Notes: generated from the letters alone by a model not told the origin. A DNA stretch of 6,277 nucleotides from Planctomycetaceae bacterium (GCA_015493185.1 WGDQ01000818.1:1-6277); one strand, 5' to 3'; shown: positions 1 to 6,277, counted from the stretch's first letter. Numbers and translations: made by a program.

Positions 1-854
1 GCGGCCAATCGAGCCCGATGCACGCACAACCAATAGCCCGCCACGGCCAACACAACCAACCCGCTTGTCGGGCGGCACCAGGTGGCGGCCCCCAAGGCCG
101 CGCCGCAAATCGCCGCCCACACAAGGCCGCCCGTCCCTCGCTCCGACGTTTCGCTACGCACCAACGCCCAAACGGCCATCGCCAAAAACAGCTCGTTCGG
201 CCCATGCTGCCAAAGCGCCTGGCTGCTGGTGCTGAACACGCCGGTCCCGAGCGCATAGGTTGCGGCCGCCACAAACGCCGTACCGAAATCGCTCAGCCGC
301 CGTGCCGCCCCAAACAGAAACACCGCCGAAAGCGCAACACAAAGCGAGGCGGTCCATTTCCCGATGCGCCACAACCACTCAGGATGCTCGTCAAGCGGTG
401 CATGCCACAGTTGCACCAGCGCGGCCAAAGGCACGGCGCACAACCCCGGCCCCGGCCCCCAGGTGCTCACATAAACGTCGCGATGAACCGTCGGCACCAG
501 ATACGTCTTCGGTTGCTGAACGTGCAATCGGCCCGCTTCGTACAGCGTTTGCGCATCATACGCGCCGAAGCGATGGTCCCAGCGGCTGAACTGTCGCAGC
601 ACCGGACCTTGCCGCGTTTCAACACGCCAATGAAACATGAAAGGGTACTCGCGGGGTGTAAACGACCAATTGCCCTCGCGCAGCAAACTGGCGGGCAGAT
701 ACACGGCCGTCTTCGCGTCGTTGATCGGCAGAAAGTCGCCGTTGGCCAGATAGGCCCCCAGCGCAATGAGCAGCAATGCCGCGGCCCCGGCCCGGTCGCG
801 CCACGAGCCGGTTGCTCGACCCGCTCCCGGCGAAATGTCGCACAAACGTTCCAT
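1..854 (-). CDS. Polytopic membrane protein, GT-C glycosyltransferase-like, C-terminus cut by window edge
   Basis: I translated the reverse strand by hand; the frame is open from ATG 854-852 to base 1, giving 284 codons without the end. The protein has a short polar N-terminus, a first membrane segment at about residues 22-37, an extended soluble stretch at about 40-130, then hydrophobic segments near 138-149, 168-184, 192-206, 220-232, 244-257 and 265-278. The acidic pair N45-D46 just after the first segment, the aromatic-rich loop, STWGPGPG at 130-137 (compare YPPG-type loops) and SQALWQHGP at 211-219 resemble lipid-linked-sugar GT-C transferases of the family 39/ArnT type. Those enzymes transfer sugars outside the membrane. 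The start is uncertain: only a weak GGGAA lies close upstream, GTG codons at 902 and 899 are alternatives, and an in-frame TGA at 911-909 sets the limit. It could equally be an uncharacterised membrane protein without transferase activity. The substrate cannot be told. Confidence 0.78.
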   Translation of the reverse strand, partial: MERLCDISPGAGRATGSWRDRAGAAALLLIALGAYLANGDFLPINDAKTAVYLPASLLREGNWSFTPREYPFMFHWRVETRQGPVLRQFSRWDHRFGAYDAQTLYEAGRLHVQQPKTYLVPTVHRDVYVSTWGPGPGLCAVPLAALVQLWHAPLDEHPEWLWRIGKWTASLCVALSAVFLFGAARRLSDFGTAFVAAATYALGTGVFSTSSQALWQHGPNELFLAMAVWALVRSETSERGTGGLVWAAICGAALGAATWCRPTSGLVVLAVAGYWLCVHRARLA

Positions 855-1378
855 GGCTTCCCGGCTAAACAAGCCTCGCGCAATCCCGCCCTCGGGCACC
901 ACCCCGACTCAACGCACATCTCCGCAGGTTCGCAGCCGTCTTCCGGCACAATGCCGGCTGCCCATCATCGCCCGCACAACGTCGCTCGCCACGGCAAACT
1001 GCGATGGCAGCAAACTTCTTTTTCCCTTATACAGCATGCTCCGGCGTTTCACGATTCGCCACCCGGCCTTGCGATGCCGCGCGGGCCTACGACGCCGCCC
1101 ATCCTGCAAGCATCCGGCCTTTATCTTGTGGCCGGCAACAACCACTTTCGCCTACTTTCGCCCAGCCAGCGTCGGGATGGTCGTCGGCCGCGACTGGCAA
1201 CCGCACCAACGCACCCGGTCGGCAGAGGAACAACAAACGCTTTGACAACACGCCATGGCACGAAAAGCCGGGCCGAGAAAAAGTTCGAAAGCGTTCGTGC
1301 CTGGGTAAGCCATTTCACATTCTCAGCAACGCCTCGGCGATAGAATAAGGGCGTCGTTGGGCGCCTCCGCTCGTGGCG

Positions 1379-1391
1379 TTTCGCTGCGAAA
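1379..1391. promoter_or_regulatory. Small perfect palindrome (TTTCGC-T-GCGAAA), possible operator
   Basis: Six-base arms are separated by a single base about 195 bases upstream of the TVP38 start. The loop is too short for a stable hairpin, so if it means anything it would be a protein-binding dyad. There is no second copy that I can see in the window and no known regulator match, and chance is a fair explanation in 730 bases of GC-rich gap. Confidence 0.15.
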
Positions 1392-1572
1392 GTGCGAGGG
1401 GAGTGTCGCCCGTTGGTATGGCAGTGCACGCGCCCCTGCAACCTTCTGTTTTGCATAGTTACAGATCGTCCGTTTCCGATCCCTTGGTTTGGGTCTTGGT
1501 TTCCGTCCTCCGCGTGTCTTTGCTTTTTTCGCTTTTTCCGATCCGTGTCGATGCTGCCCCTTCATGGAAGAT

Positions 1573-1579
1573 AGGTGAG
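1573..1579 (+). promoter_or_regulatory. Ribosome binding site of the TVP38 gene
   Basis: AGGTGAG lies five bases before ATG 1585. It supports this ATG over the earlier GTG at 1575 in another frame, which would give an Arg-rich protein with no family likeness. Confidence 0.7.
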
Positions 1580-1584
1580 TTATC

Positions 1585-2334
1585 ATGTCTCGATCGTTCT
1601 GGATTCGACTGGTCATCCTGCTTCTGATCGGCGCCGCTGTGGTGGCGGCGCTCGCCGGGCTTCCGGTTCGCGATACCATGTCGTCGTTGCTGGCATGGGT
1701 CCAAGGTCTCGGCCCGTTGGGCGTCGTGGTGTTCATCGTTTGTTACATACTGGCCTGCGTGCTCTTTTTGCCCGGCTCGATTCTCACCCTTGGTGCCGGC
1801 TTCGTGTTCGGCGTGGTAACGGGCACGGTGGCCGTGTCGATCGGCAGCACGCTGGGGGCCGTGGCGGCATTTGTCGTTGGTCGCACGGTTGCCCGACCAT
1901 GGGTGCAGAGGCGCGTCGAGTCGAACCCGCGGTTTCGGGCCATCGACGAGGCGGTTGCGCGACAGGGCTTTTTAATCGTCTTGTTGCTGCGGCTCTCGCC
2001 GGTGTTTCCCTTCAATCTGCTGAACTATGCTCTCGGCCTTACACGGGTTCCGCTCCCTTCCTACGCGCTGGCCTCGTGGATCGGCATGCTGCCCGGCACG
2101 CTCATGTACGTTTACCTCGGCTCCTTCGCGCACAGTGTGGCCGAAATTCTCTCGGGTCAGGTTCAGGGCGGCCTGGGGCAACAAATCCTTTTTGGCGTGG
2201 GGTTGGCCGCCACGGTTGTGGTCACCGTGGTCGTTACCCGCATTGCGCGGCAAGCCCTGGCCCAACACGTAGCGGTCGACAAATCGCCCCAATCCAACGA
2301 CACCATGGAGGGAAAACAGCATGCAGCGGCCTGA
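1585..2334 (+). CDS. TVP38/TMEM64 family inner-membrane protein (DedA/SNARE-associated-like)
   Basis: This 249-aa integral membrane protein has a usual length for the family. A first hydrophobic helix lies at residues 7-26. The core follows: hydrophobic stretch 45-62, the turn LPGSILTLGAGFVFG at 62-76, a helix at 77-98, GRTVAR at 99-104, then the most diagnostic block RLSPVFPFNLLNYALG at 136-151, G167-MLPGT at 167-172 and a last helix at about 199-221. The tail is polar. The block around residue 136 and the LPG turn are the signature of the VTT/SNARE-associated domain, which forms re-entrant loops like those of DedA proteins. Eukaryotic members (TMEM41B, VMP1) are lipid scramblases and DedA members act in undecaprenyl-phosphate recycling; the bacterial TVP38 role is not settled. 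The stop codon overlaps the start of the flavoprotein gene by 14 bases, so the two are one operon and probably translated together. Confidence 0.93.
   Translation: MSRSFWIRLVILLLIGAAVVAALAGLPVRDTMSSLLAWVQGLGPLGVVVFIVCYILACVLFLPGSILTLGAGFVFGVVTGTVAVSIGSTLGAVAAFVVGRTVARPWVQRRVESNPRFRAIDEAVARQGFLIVLLLRLSPVFPFNLLNYALGLTRVPLPSYALASWIGMLPGTLMYVYLGSFAHSVAEILSGQVQGGLGQQILFGVGLAATVVVTVVVTRIARQALAQHVAVDKSPQSNDTMEGKQHAAA
2307..2312 (+). promoter_or_regulatory. Ribosome binding site of the flavoprotein gene, inside the end of the TVP38 gene
   Basis: GGAGGG sits eight bases before ATG 2321, within the last codons of the upstream gene. It fixes the flavoprotein start and shows that the downstream gene has its own strong site despite the overlap. 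Confidence 0.75.
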
Positions 2335-3853
2335 AGCTCCCGTCACACTGATCGAACCGCCCGACGAGTACAACACGCAGCTCGTCGCCAACGTCCATCC
2401 GCCCGACTGGAAAAACCCCACGCCTGCGCCGTGCTACAATCTCGTCGTCGTTGGGGCCGGCACTGCCGGGCTGGTTACCGCCGCCGGTGCAGCGGGTCTG
2501 GGTGCCCGCGTTGCCCTGGTCGAACGCCATCTGATGGGCGGCGATTGCTTGAACGTGGGCTGCGTGCCGTCGAAAGCCCTGCTGCGGGCCTCACGGGCCG
2601 CCGACGAAGCACGCCATCTCGACGAGTTTGGCGTTCGTCTCCAGGGCGAACCGGCGGTCGATTTCGCCCGCGTCATGCAGCGCATGCGGCGGCTTCGCGC
2701 GGGCATCAGTCCGCACGATTCGGCCCGGCGATTCCAGGAGCTCGGCATCGATGTTTTCCTGGGCAACGGTCGCTTCACCGCCCCCGATCGGCTCGAGGTC
2801 GATGGTGCCGTGCTCCGCTTCCGCAAGGCGGCCATTTGCACCGGTGCCGGCGCCGCTCCCGTGCCCATTCCCGGGCTGGCAGAAGCCGGCTACCGCACCA
2901 ACGAAACGATTTTCTCCCTCACCAAACTGCCGCGGCGTTTGGCCGTCATCGGCGGCGGACCTATCGGCTGCGAGATGGCGCAGGCTTTTGCCAGCTTCGG
3001 CTCGCAGGTCACGCTGTTCGAATTGTCCGACCATGTGCTGCCGCGTGAAGATGCCGACGCCGCGGCGATCGTGCAGCAATCGTTGGTCGATAGCGGCGTA
3101 TCGCTCAAACTGCAAACGCAAATCAGCGGCATTTCGCATCAAGGCAGTGAAAAACGCATCGCCTACCAAACCGGCGATCAGACCGGCGAGATCGTCGCAG
3201 ATGAAATTCTGCTCAGCGTGGGTCGGGCCCCCAACGTTGAAGGGCTAGGGCTCGAAGCGGCCGGTGTGCAGTACGATCCCCGGCAGGGCGTACACGTCGA
3301 CGACCATCTCCGCACCACCAACCGGCGCATCTTCGCCGCCGGCGACATCTGCTCGCGATACAAATTCACGCACGCGGCCGACTTCATGGCGCGCATCGTG
3401 ATCCAAAACGCTCTGTTTTTCGGCCGCGCTCGCGCCAGCGCGCTCACCATTCCCTGGTGTACCTACACGCACCCCGAGCTGGCGCATGTGGGCCTCTCCG
3501 AGCACGAAGCCCATTCGGCCGGCGTGGCCATCCGCACCTTCCGGCAAGATTTTTCCGAAGTCGATCGCGCGATTCTCGATGGCCAAACCAACGGTTTCGT
3601 CAAAGTGCACGTCGGCCCACGAAACGACAAGATTCTTGGCGCCACGATCGTGGCCTCGCATGCCGGTGACATGATTTCGGAAATCACGCTCGCCATGACG
3701 CGCGGCGTCGGGCTCGGATCCCTGGCAAACGTCATCCACCCCTATCCCACACAGGCCGAAGCCATCCGCAAGCTGGGCGACGCCTACAACCGCACGCGGC
3801 TTACGCCCACGGTGAAGAAGCTCTTTTCCGCCTGGCTGGCCTTCACCCGCTGA
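2321..3853 (+). CDS. MerA-like FAD-dependent pyridine nucleotide-disulfide oxidoreductase, probably not a mercuric reductase
   Basis: The protein is 510 aa. Residues 1-38 form a polar, proline-rich extension. The FAD Rossmann motif GAGTAG is at 45-50 with E68 as the likely ribose ligand. The redox-active disulfide is C76-LNVG-C81 in GGDCLNVGCVPSK. The NAD(P)H Rossmann motif GGGPIGCE is at 211-218, with E234 at the end of the second strand, which points to NADH (inference). GRAPN is at 301-305, and the second FAD motif AAGD at 339-342. The dimerisation domain carries HPYPTQAE at 473-480. In lipoamide dehydrogenase this region is HxHPTxxE; here tyrosine (Y475) replaces the catalytic histidine, as in MerA. 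Unlike true MerA there is no N-terminal heavy-metal domain and no C-terminal Cys pair (the end is AWLAFTR), and no merR, merT or merP is adjacent. The electron acceptor is unknown. Pairing with TVP38 suggests a membrane-linked redox role. Databases will often label it mercuric reductase or dihydrolipoyl dehydrogenase. Confidence 0.94.
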   Translation: MQRPEAPVTLIEPPDEYNTQLVANVHPPDWKNPTPAPCYNLVVVGAGTAGLVTAAGAAGLGARVALVERHLMGGDCLNVGCVPSKALLRASRAADEARHLDEFGVRLQGEPAVDFARVMQRMRRLRAGISPHDSARRFQELGIDVFLGNGRFTAPDRLEVDGAVLRFRKAAICTGAGAAPVPIPGLAEAGYRTNETIFSLTKLPRRLAVIGGGPIGCEMAQAFASFGSQVTLFELSDHVLPREDADAAAIVQQSLVDSGVSLKLQTQISGISHQGSEKRIAYQTGDQTGEIVADEILLSVGRAPNVEGLGLEAAGVQYDPRQGVHVDDHLRTTNRRIFAAGDICSRYKFTHAADFMARIVIQNALFFGRARASALTIPWCTYTHPELAHVGLSEHEAHSAGVAIRTFRQDFSEVDRAILDGQTNGFVKVHVGPRNDKILGATIVASHAGDMISEITLAMTRGVGLGSLANVIHPYPTQAEAIRKLGDAYNRTRLTPTVKKLFSAWLAFTR

Positions 3854-3969
3854 GGGATGCCCACGCCACCGCCCAGACAACGGCACTCGGCTTTTTCTGC
3901 AATCACCTCTCGGATCCGCGGTGTGCGCGAAATCGAGCACCAACCGGCACCGCGTATTCCGCTCGGCGA
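3854..3969. other. Gap between convergent genes, possible weak hairpin
   Basis: These 116 bases separate the stops of the flavoprotein and the FkbM gene, so transcripts from both sides should end here. The best dyad is CGCGGTG at 3917-3923 with CACCGCG at 3948-3954, a 7-bp stem with a 24-base loop. It overlaps CGGATCCG, a palindrome at 3911-3918. A short T run at 3893-3897 lies before the stem rather than after it, so a classical intrinsic terminator is not shown; Rho-dependent ending is as likely. Confidence 0.25.
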
Positions 3970-4857
3970 TCAGCCCAACATTTGCCGAGGGCGGTTCACG
4001 CACACGACGTTGGCAATCCGCAGGTCGCGCACCTGATCGAACAGTGCGACTTCATCCGAAAGCTGCACGGTCGGGCGTTCGGCCACAAAAGCCCCGCACG
4101 GCCCAATCGTTCGCAAAAACCGCAAGCACTCGATCGGATCGACCCCGGTTCGCGCCGCCACGTCGCGATGAGCCTCGAACACCACAATCCAGTGCCCGGC
4201 GGCCGACAGCGTGTCGCGAGCCCCGCGCAACGCGGCCAGCTCGCCCCCTTCGATGTCGAGCTTCACGATCAACGTGCCCTGAGGCGAGAAGCCGAAGTCA
4301 TCGAGTTTGACCACCGGAATCGAGCCTCGTTCGTCGGGCACCAGATACCAGGCATGCTCTGATGGATCGGACCGCGGCGCCTCGAGACGGCCACCCCCCC
4401 GAAAGTTGCTCACCGCCGCCATCCAGGCCGTGGCCACACCTGGCAACAAGCGAACATTGTGCCTCAGGTGCCGATACGCCTGCTCGTTCGGCTCCAGGGC
4501 CACCACCTCGTCCAATCCATCAAGGCGAGCGGTGAGCAACGCAGAAAACAGCCCGATGTCGGCCCCGCAATCGATCAATCGCCACGGTCGCGGCATACCG
4601 CCGAGCACGGCCGCCACGGCATCCACCACATCGGCTTCGTACTGCCGCAGCTCGATCTCATCCCACCAGCACTCAGGCCGATCCAAAGGCACGTCGATCA
4701 CCACTTCGTCGGAAATCTCGTAGCGGGCCCGACGATTGAGCAACCCCAGTGCGTGCGCCGCACGAATCCAAAGCCCCGGTCCGCGCCAGCCCCGGCGGAT
4801 CAGGGCCTTTGCCAGGCGAAAATGCCACGGCGGCGGGCTCACAACAGGTGGCTGCAT
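3970..4857 (-). CDS. FkbM-family SAM-dependent methyltransferase
   Basis: With ATG 4857-4855 as start the protein has 295 aa. SAM-binding motif I is LIDCGADIG at 94-102; the acidic end of the next strand is in ALEPN at 120-124; KLDD is at 184-187, and the FkbM hallmark KLDIEGGE is at 199-206, followed by LAALRGA. The region before residue 90 is an N-terminal extension with several Trp and Arg residues and no signal peptide. FkbM-type enzymes O-methylate sugars, polyketides or other small molecules, and in environmental bacteria they often sit among surface-glycan genes. Here the neighbours give no clear substrate; the nearest sugar-related candidate is the partial membrane protein over 3 kb away. 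The frame stays open to a TTG at 4875, but that codon has no ribosome site, whereas GAGAAG at 4869-4864 lies six bases before the ATG. The gene is convergent with the flavoprotein and divergent from the YHS-like gene. Confidence 0.92.
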   Translation of the reverse strand: MQPPVVSPPPWHFRLAKALIRRGWRGPGLWIRAAHALGLLNRRARYEISDEVVIDVPLDRPECWWDEIELRQYEADVVDAVAAVLGGMPRPWRLIDCGADIGLFSALLTARLDGLDEVVALEPNEQAYRHLRHNVRLLPGVATAWMAAVSNFRGGGRLEAPRSDPSEHAWYLVPDERGSIPVVKLDDFGFSPQGTLIVKLDIEGGELAALRGARDTLSAAGHWIVVFEAHRDVAARTGVDPIECLRFLRTIGPCGAFVAERPTVQLSDEVALFDQVRDLRIANVVCVNRPRQMLG

Positions 4858-4863
4858 CACGCA

Positions 4864-4869
4864 CTTCTC
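4864..4869 (-). promoter_or_regulatory. Likely ribosome binding site of the FkbM gene
   Basis: GAGAAG on the minus strand lies six bases before ATG 4857. It is a moderate match, but it is what decides for this ATG over the TTG six codons upstream. Confidence 0.45.
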
Positions 4870-5275
4870 GGCCAAACCAGAAGGGAATGAAATGTTCCGA
4901 CAAAACAGTTCGCGACCCGAGCACTTTCCGCAGTCACGCCGATTTCTGACATTTTTTTCGCGCTGTAAGCGATTTCACAGACGGTTCGCCCCGGCGCCGA
5001 CGATAATCGGAAACGAACGATGACCGATGCGTCGGAGCTTCGGGTCGAACCTTTCCGGCCCGAACGGCTCACAGTCGTCGCTCGCCGGTGCCGGATCGCC
5101 TCGAATCGGCGGCAAATCCGGCACATCGCCACTGGCGAGTCAGCGGTTCTTGACCACGAAAACTTGAACATAACCGCCCGAGAAACCCACCGACAGCGTC
5201 TCTGATCATAACGCGAACCGCATCGTCGTCTATCAGAGCCCCCGCTGTCGAGGCACCCGCCATTCACAACAAATT

Positions 5276-5279
5276 GGAG
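5276..5279 (+). promoter_or_regulatory. Ribosome binding site of the YHS-like gene
   Basis: GGAG lies nine bases before ATG 5289. The frame is open to a TTG at 5274 that overlaps this site, so ATG 5289 is preferred; it also places the signal peptide right at the N-terminus. Confidence 0.65.
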
Positions 5280-5288
5280 CCCTGTCTC

Positions 5289-6257
5289 ATGAATTGGTCC
5301 CGCTCGCTTTTTCGTTTTCTGCTGGCCAGTGCGCTGGCATCGTTGCTTGTCGCCCCCGTACAGGCACAGTCGGGCTCGCGCGGACCACGCGGGTCGGGCA
5401 ATCGTCGTTCGGCGCCGCCCTCGGCCTCGGGCAATCGCGCTGCTGCCGGCACCGCGGTGGCGTTGGAAGGCTACTGCCCGGTATGCGTGATGGAAATGAA
5501 AAAGTGGGTGCCGGGCAACGCCCAGTTTGCCGTGCGTTACGACGGCAAGGTGTACTACTTCCCTGGTGAGAAGCAGAAGCAAATGTTCCTGGCCAATCCG
5601 GCCAAATACGTGCCCGCCCTGGGTGGCGACTGCGTTGTTTGCCTGAGCAAAATGCACAAACGCGTGCCGGGCAACATTCGCTACGCGGCCTTCTATCACG
5701 GTCGGCTGTACCTGTTTCCTAGTGAAGAACAGCGGGCCATGTTCCGCGAGCATCCGGCACAATACGCCGATGCCGATCTCGCCTTGGGCGGCAACTGCGT
5801 GGTGTGCATGGTCGATATGAATCAGCAGGTGCCCGGCAAACCCGAGTACACGGCCATTTACCACGGCATGCGTTATCAGTTTCCCGGCGAAGAACAGATG
5901 AAAAAGTTCCTTGCCTCACCCGAGAAATACGCCGCCGCGGCCCGGCAGCGTCAGCAGGCGTCGGTGCGGCCTACTTCAACTAGTGGTGCAACTACGGCAT
6001 CGTTGGTTCGCGTTCGTGGCAAAAGCGGCTGCGCCGGCTGCGACTACGGACAGCATCCGCTCCGCGATCCTGACGAGCTCGGATTGGCCGTTACCACCGA
6101 CGACGGCACGGTGTTCATCGTTGAAGATGCACACAAACGCTATCCCCAACTTTACGAGCGCCGCTTCGACGGCGTGCCGCTCGAGGTCGTGGGTCAGGTG
6201 CTCAAGCGCGAGGGGCAATTCGTCTGGATCGAACCGCAGGAAGTCAAAGCACTCTGA
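5289..6257 (+). CDS. Exported protein with three tandem YHS-like CxxC modules and an unrecognised C-terminal domain
   Basis: The protein is 322 aa. Residues 1-26 are a signal peptide: basic start, hydrophobic core at about 10-22, probable cleavage after VQA (26/27). A Ser/Gly/Arg/Pro-rich linker runs to about 55. Three modules follow at 60-107, 112-159 and 167-214, each with CxxCxxxM, a VPG turn, an aromatic strand (such as YDGKVYYF), FP(G/S)E and NPxKY or a variant. This is the layout of a YHS domain, known in metal-handling proteins. However, the usual FCSxxC cysteines are replaced by Pro and Gln, and a new Cys stands three residues before the first one. A Gln/Ser/Thr linker (215-238) leads to a C-terminal domain at 239-319 with GCAGCDYG at 247-254 and a beta-rich remainder that I do not recognise. 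The likely location is the periplasm or cell surface. Metal binding is inference; no membrane anchor or lipobox was seen. It stands alone, with no downstream gene inside the window. Confidence 0.87.
   Translation: MNWSRSLFRFLLASALASLLVAPVQAQSGSRGPRGSGNRRSAPPSASGNRAAAGTAVALEGYCPVCVMEMKKWVPGNAQFAVRYDGKVYYFPGEKQKQMFLANPAKYVPALGGDCVVCLSKMHKRVPGNIRYAAFYHGRLYLFPSEEQRAMFREHPAQYADADLALGGNCVVCMVDMNQQVPGKPEYTAIYHGMRYQFPGEEQMKKFLASPEKYAAAARQRQQASVRPTSTSGATTASLVRVRGKSGCAGCDYGQHPLRDPDELGLAVTTDDGTVFIVEDAHKRYPQLYERRFDGVPLEVVGQVLKREGQFVWIEPQEVKAL
5466..5930 (+). repeat. Three tandem protein-level repeats (YHS-like modules) within the exported protein gene
   Basis: Units lie at 5466-5609, 5622-5765 and 5787-5930. 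They align without gaps over 48 residues, with first cysteines at residues 63, 115 and 170, so the spacings are 52 and 55. Positions kept in all three are both Cys of CxxC, the Met four after the second Cys, VPG, a Tyr and a Gly in the central strand, FP, Glu, Gln, Phe, Pro and the final Tyr. Units 2 and 3 share a longer start (LGG-x-CVVC) and YHG, so they look like the more recent duplication. The repeats are diverged at DNA level, so the duplications are old. Confidence 0.85.
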
Positions 6258-6277
6258 AACGATCGTGATTCAAGGAT

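Larger units (their letters stand above)
855..1584. other. Long gap between divergent genes, no convincing gene
   Basis: About 730 bases separate the minus-strand membrane protein from the plus-strand TVP38 gene. The open frames here (for example minus 1456-1121 and 1145-909, plus 1373-1627) translate to Arg/His/Pro-rich or low-complexity protein, lack ribosome sites and resemble no family. The promoters for both flanking genes must lie here, but I could not pick a convincing -35/-10 pair. Two small symmetrical sequences are visible: a 6-bp GC inverted repeat with a 10-base loop at 1114-1135, and a 13-base near-palindrome at 1379-1391. The stretch from about 1440 to 1560 is rich in T and C on the plus strand and would be the untranslated leader of the TVP38 operon. 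Confidence 0.6.
4858..5288. other. Gap between divergent genes, should hold two promoters
   Basis: About 430 bases lie between the FkbM and YHS-like genes. A small plus frame at 5020-5205 (61 codons) and a minus frame at 5263-5069 lack good ribosome sites and look like no family, so I treat the region as non-coding. A run of seven T at 4952-4958 and TTGACC at 5150-5155 are visible, but no -10 box stands at the right distance from the latter. Several short Cys/Gly-free dyads of four bases occur and are not significant. The promoters of both flanking genes are expected here but cannot be placed from the sequence alone. Confidence 0.55.

Noticed and set aside
1114..1135. CCGGCC/GGCCGG inverted repeat as a terminator
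   Set aside because: The stem is only six pairs with a 10-base loop, no T run follows on either strand, and no gene ends nearby.
18..1343. A 441-codon plus-strand open frame, the second longest in the window
   Set aside because: It is Arg/His/Pro-rich with no domain, has no ribosome site, and lies opposite the minus-strand membrane protein whose translation is clearly protein-like with membrane helices. It is a GC-driven shadow.
1575..2351. A 258-codon plus-strand frame overlapping the whole TVP38 gene
   Set aside because: It starts at a GTG within the ribosome site of the TVP38 gene and reads as Arg/Gly-rich sequence without helices, while the TVP38 frame has all family motifs.
2321..3853. 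A mercury-resistance operon
   Set aside because: No merR, merT, merP or MerA-specific cysteines are present; only the general flavoprotein fold is shared.
5150..5174. TTGACC followed by CATAAC as a promoter for the YHS-like gene
   Set aside because: The spacing is only 13 bases, too short for a standard sigma-70 promoter, and no better -10 box is at 16-18 bases.
5020..5205. A possible 61-aa small protein starting at ATG 5020
   Set aside because: It has no good ribosome site, a composition rich in Arg without any recognisable motif, and lies where divergent promoters are expected. It cannot be excluded but is not supported.
4857..5864. A 335-codon minus-strand open frame opposite the YHS-like gene
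   Set aside because: Its translation has no family likeness, and the plus-strand frame has a signal peptide and three conserved repeats. The His/Ala-rich repeated pattern in it is only the mirror of those repeats.

Overview
The window is GC-rich bacterial DNA with five protein-coding genes, one of them cut by the window edge. I saw no tRNA, rRNA, CRISPR array, insertion sequence or phage gene. The gene set (an exported protein built from repeated YHS-like metal-site modules, a TVP38/TMEM64 protein coupled to a MerA-like flavoprotein, an FkbM methyltransferase and a multi-spanning GT-C-like protein), the GC-rich codons and the long gene-free gaps fit a planctomycete such as a member of the Pirellulales. 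That placement is inference from gene style, not from a marker gene.

Layout. (1) 1-854, minus strand: the N-terminal 284 codons of a polytopic membrane protein resembling GT-C (family 39-type) glycosyltransferases; its C-terminus lies outside the window. (2) 855-1584: a gap of about 730 bp between divergent genes, with no convincing gene. (3) 1585-3853, plus strand: a two-gene operon encoding a TVP38/TMEM64 (DedA/SNARE-associated-like) membrane protein and, overlapping its stop codon by 14 bases, a 510-aa FAD-dependent disulfide oxidoreductase of the MerA-like group. (4) 3970-4857, minus strand: an FkbM-family methyltransferase, convergent with the operon. (5) 4858-5288: a divergent gap of about 430 bp. 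(6) 5289-6257, plus strand: an exported protein with three tandem YHS-like modules and a C-terminal domain I do not recognise.

How they may work together. The only strong functional link is the TVP38/flavoprotein pair, which is translationally coupled; the two are also known as neighbours or fusions in other bacteria. The flavoprotein has the CxxxxC redox centre but none of the extra cysteines of a true mercuric reductase, so a mercury-resistance label would be misleading. The most unusual gene is the last. Each of its three YHS-like modules has lost the two cysteines that normally follow the central strand and has instead a cysteine three residues before the first one, giving CxxCxxxM in all three. 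A fourth CxxC lies in the C-terminal domain. This suggests an exported metal-binding or thiol protein, but its function is not known to me.
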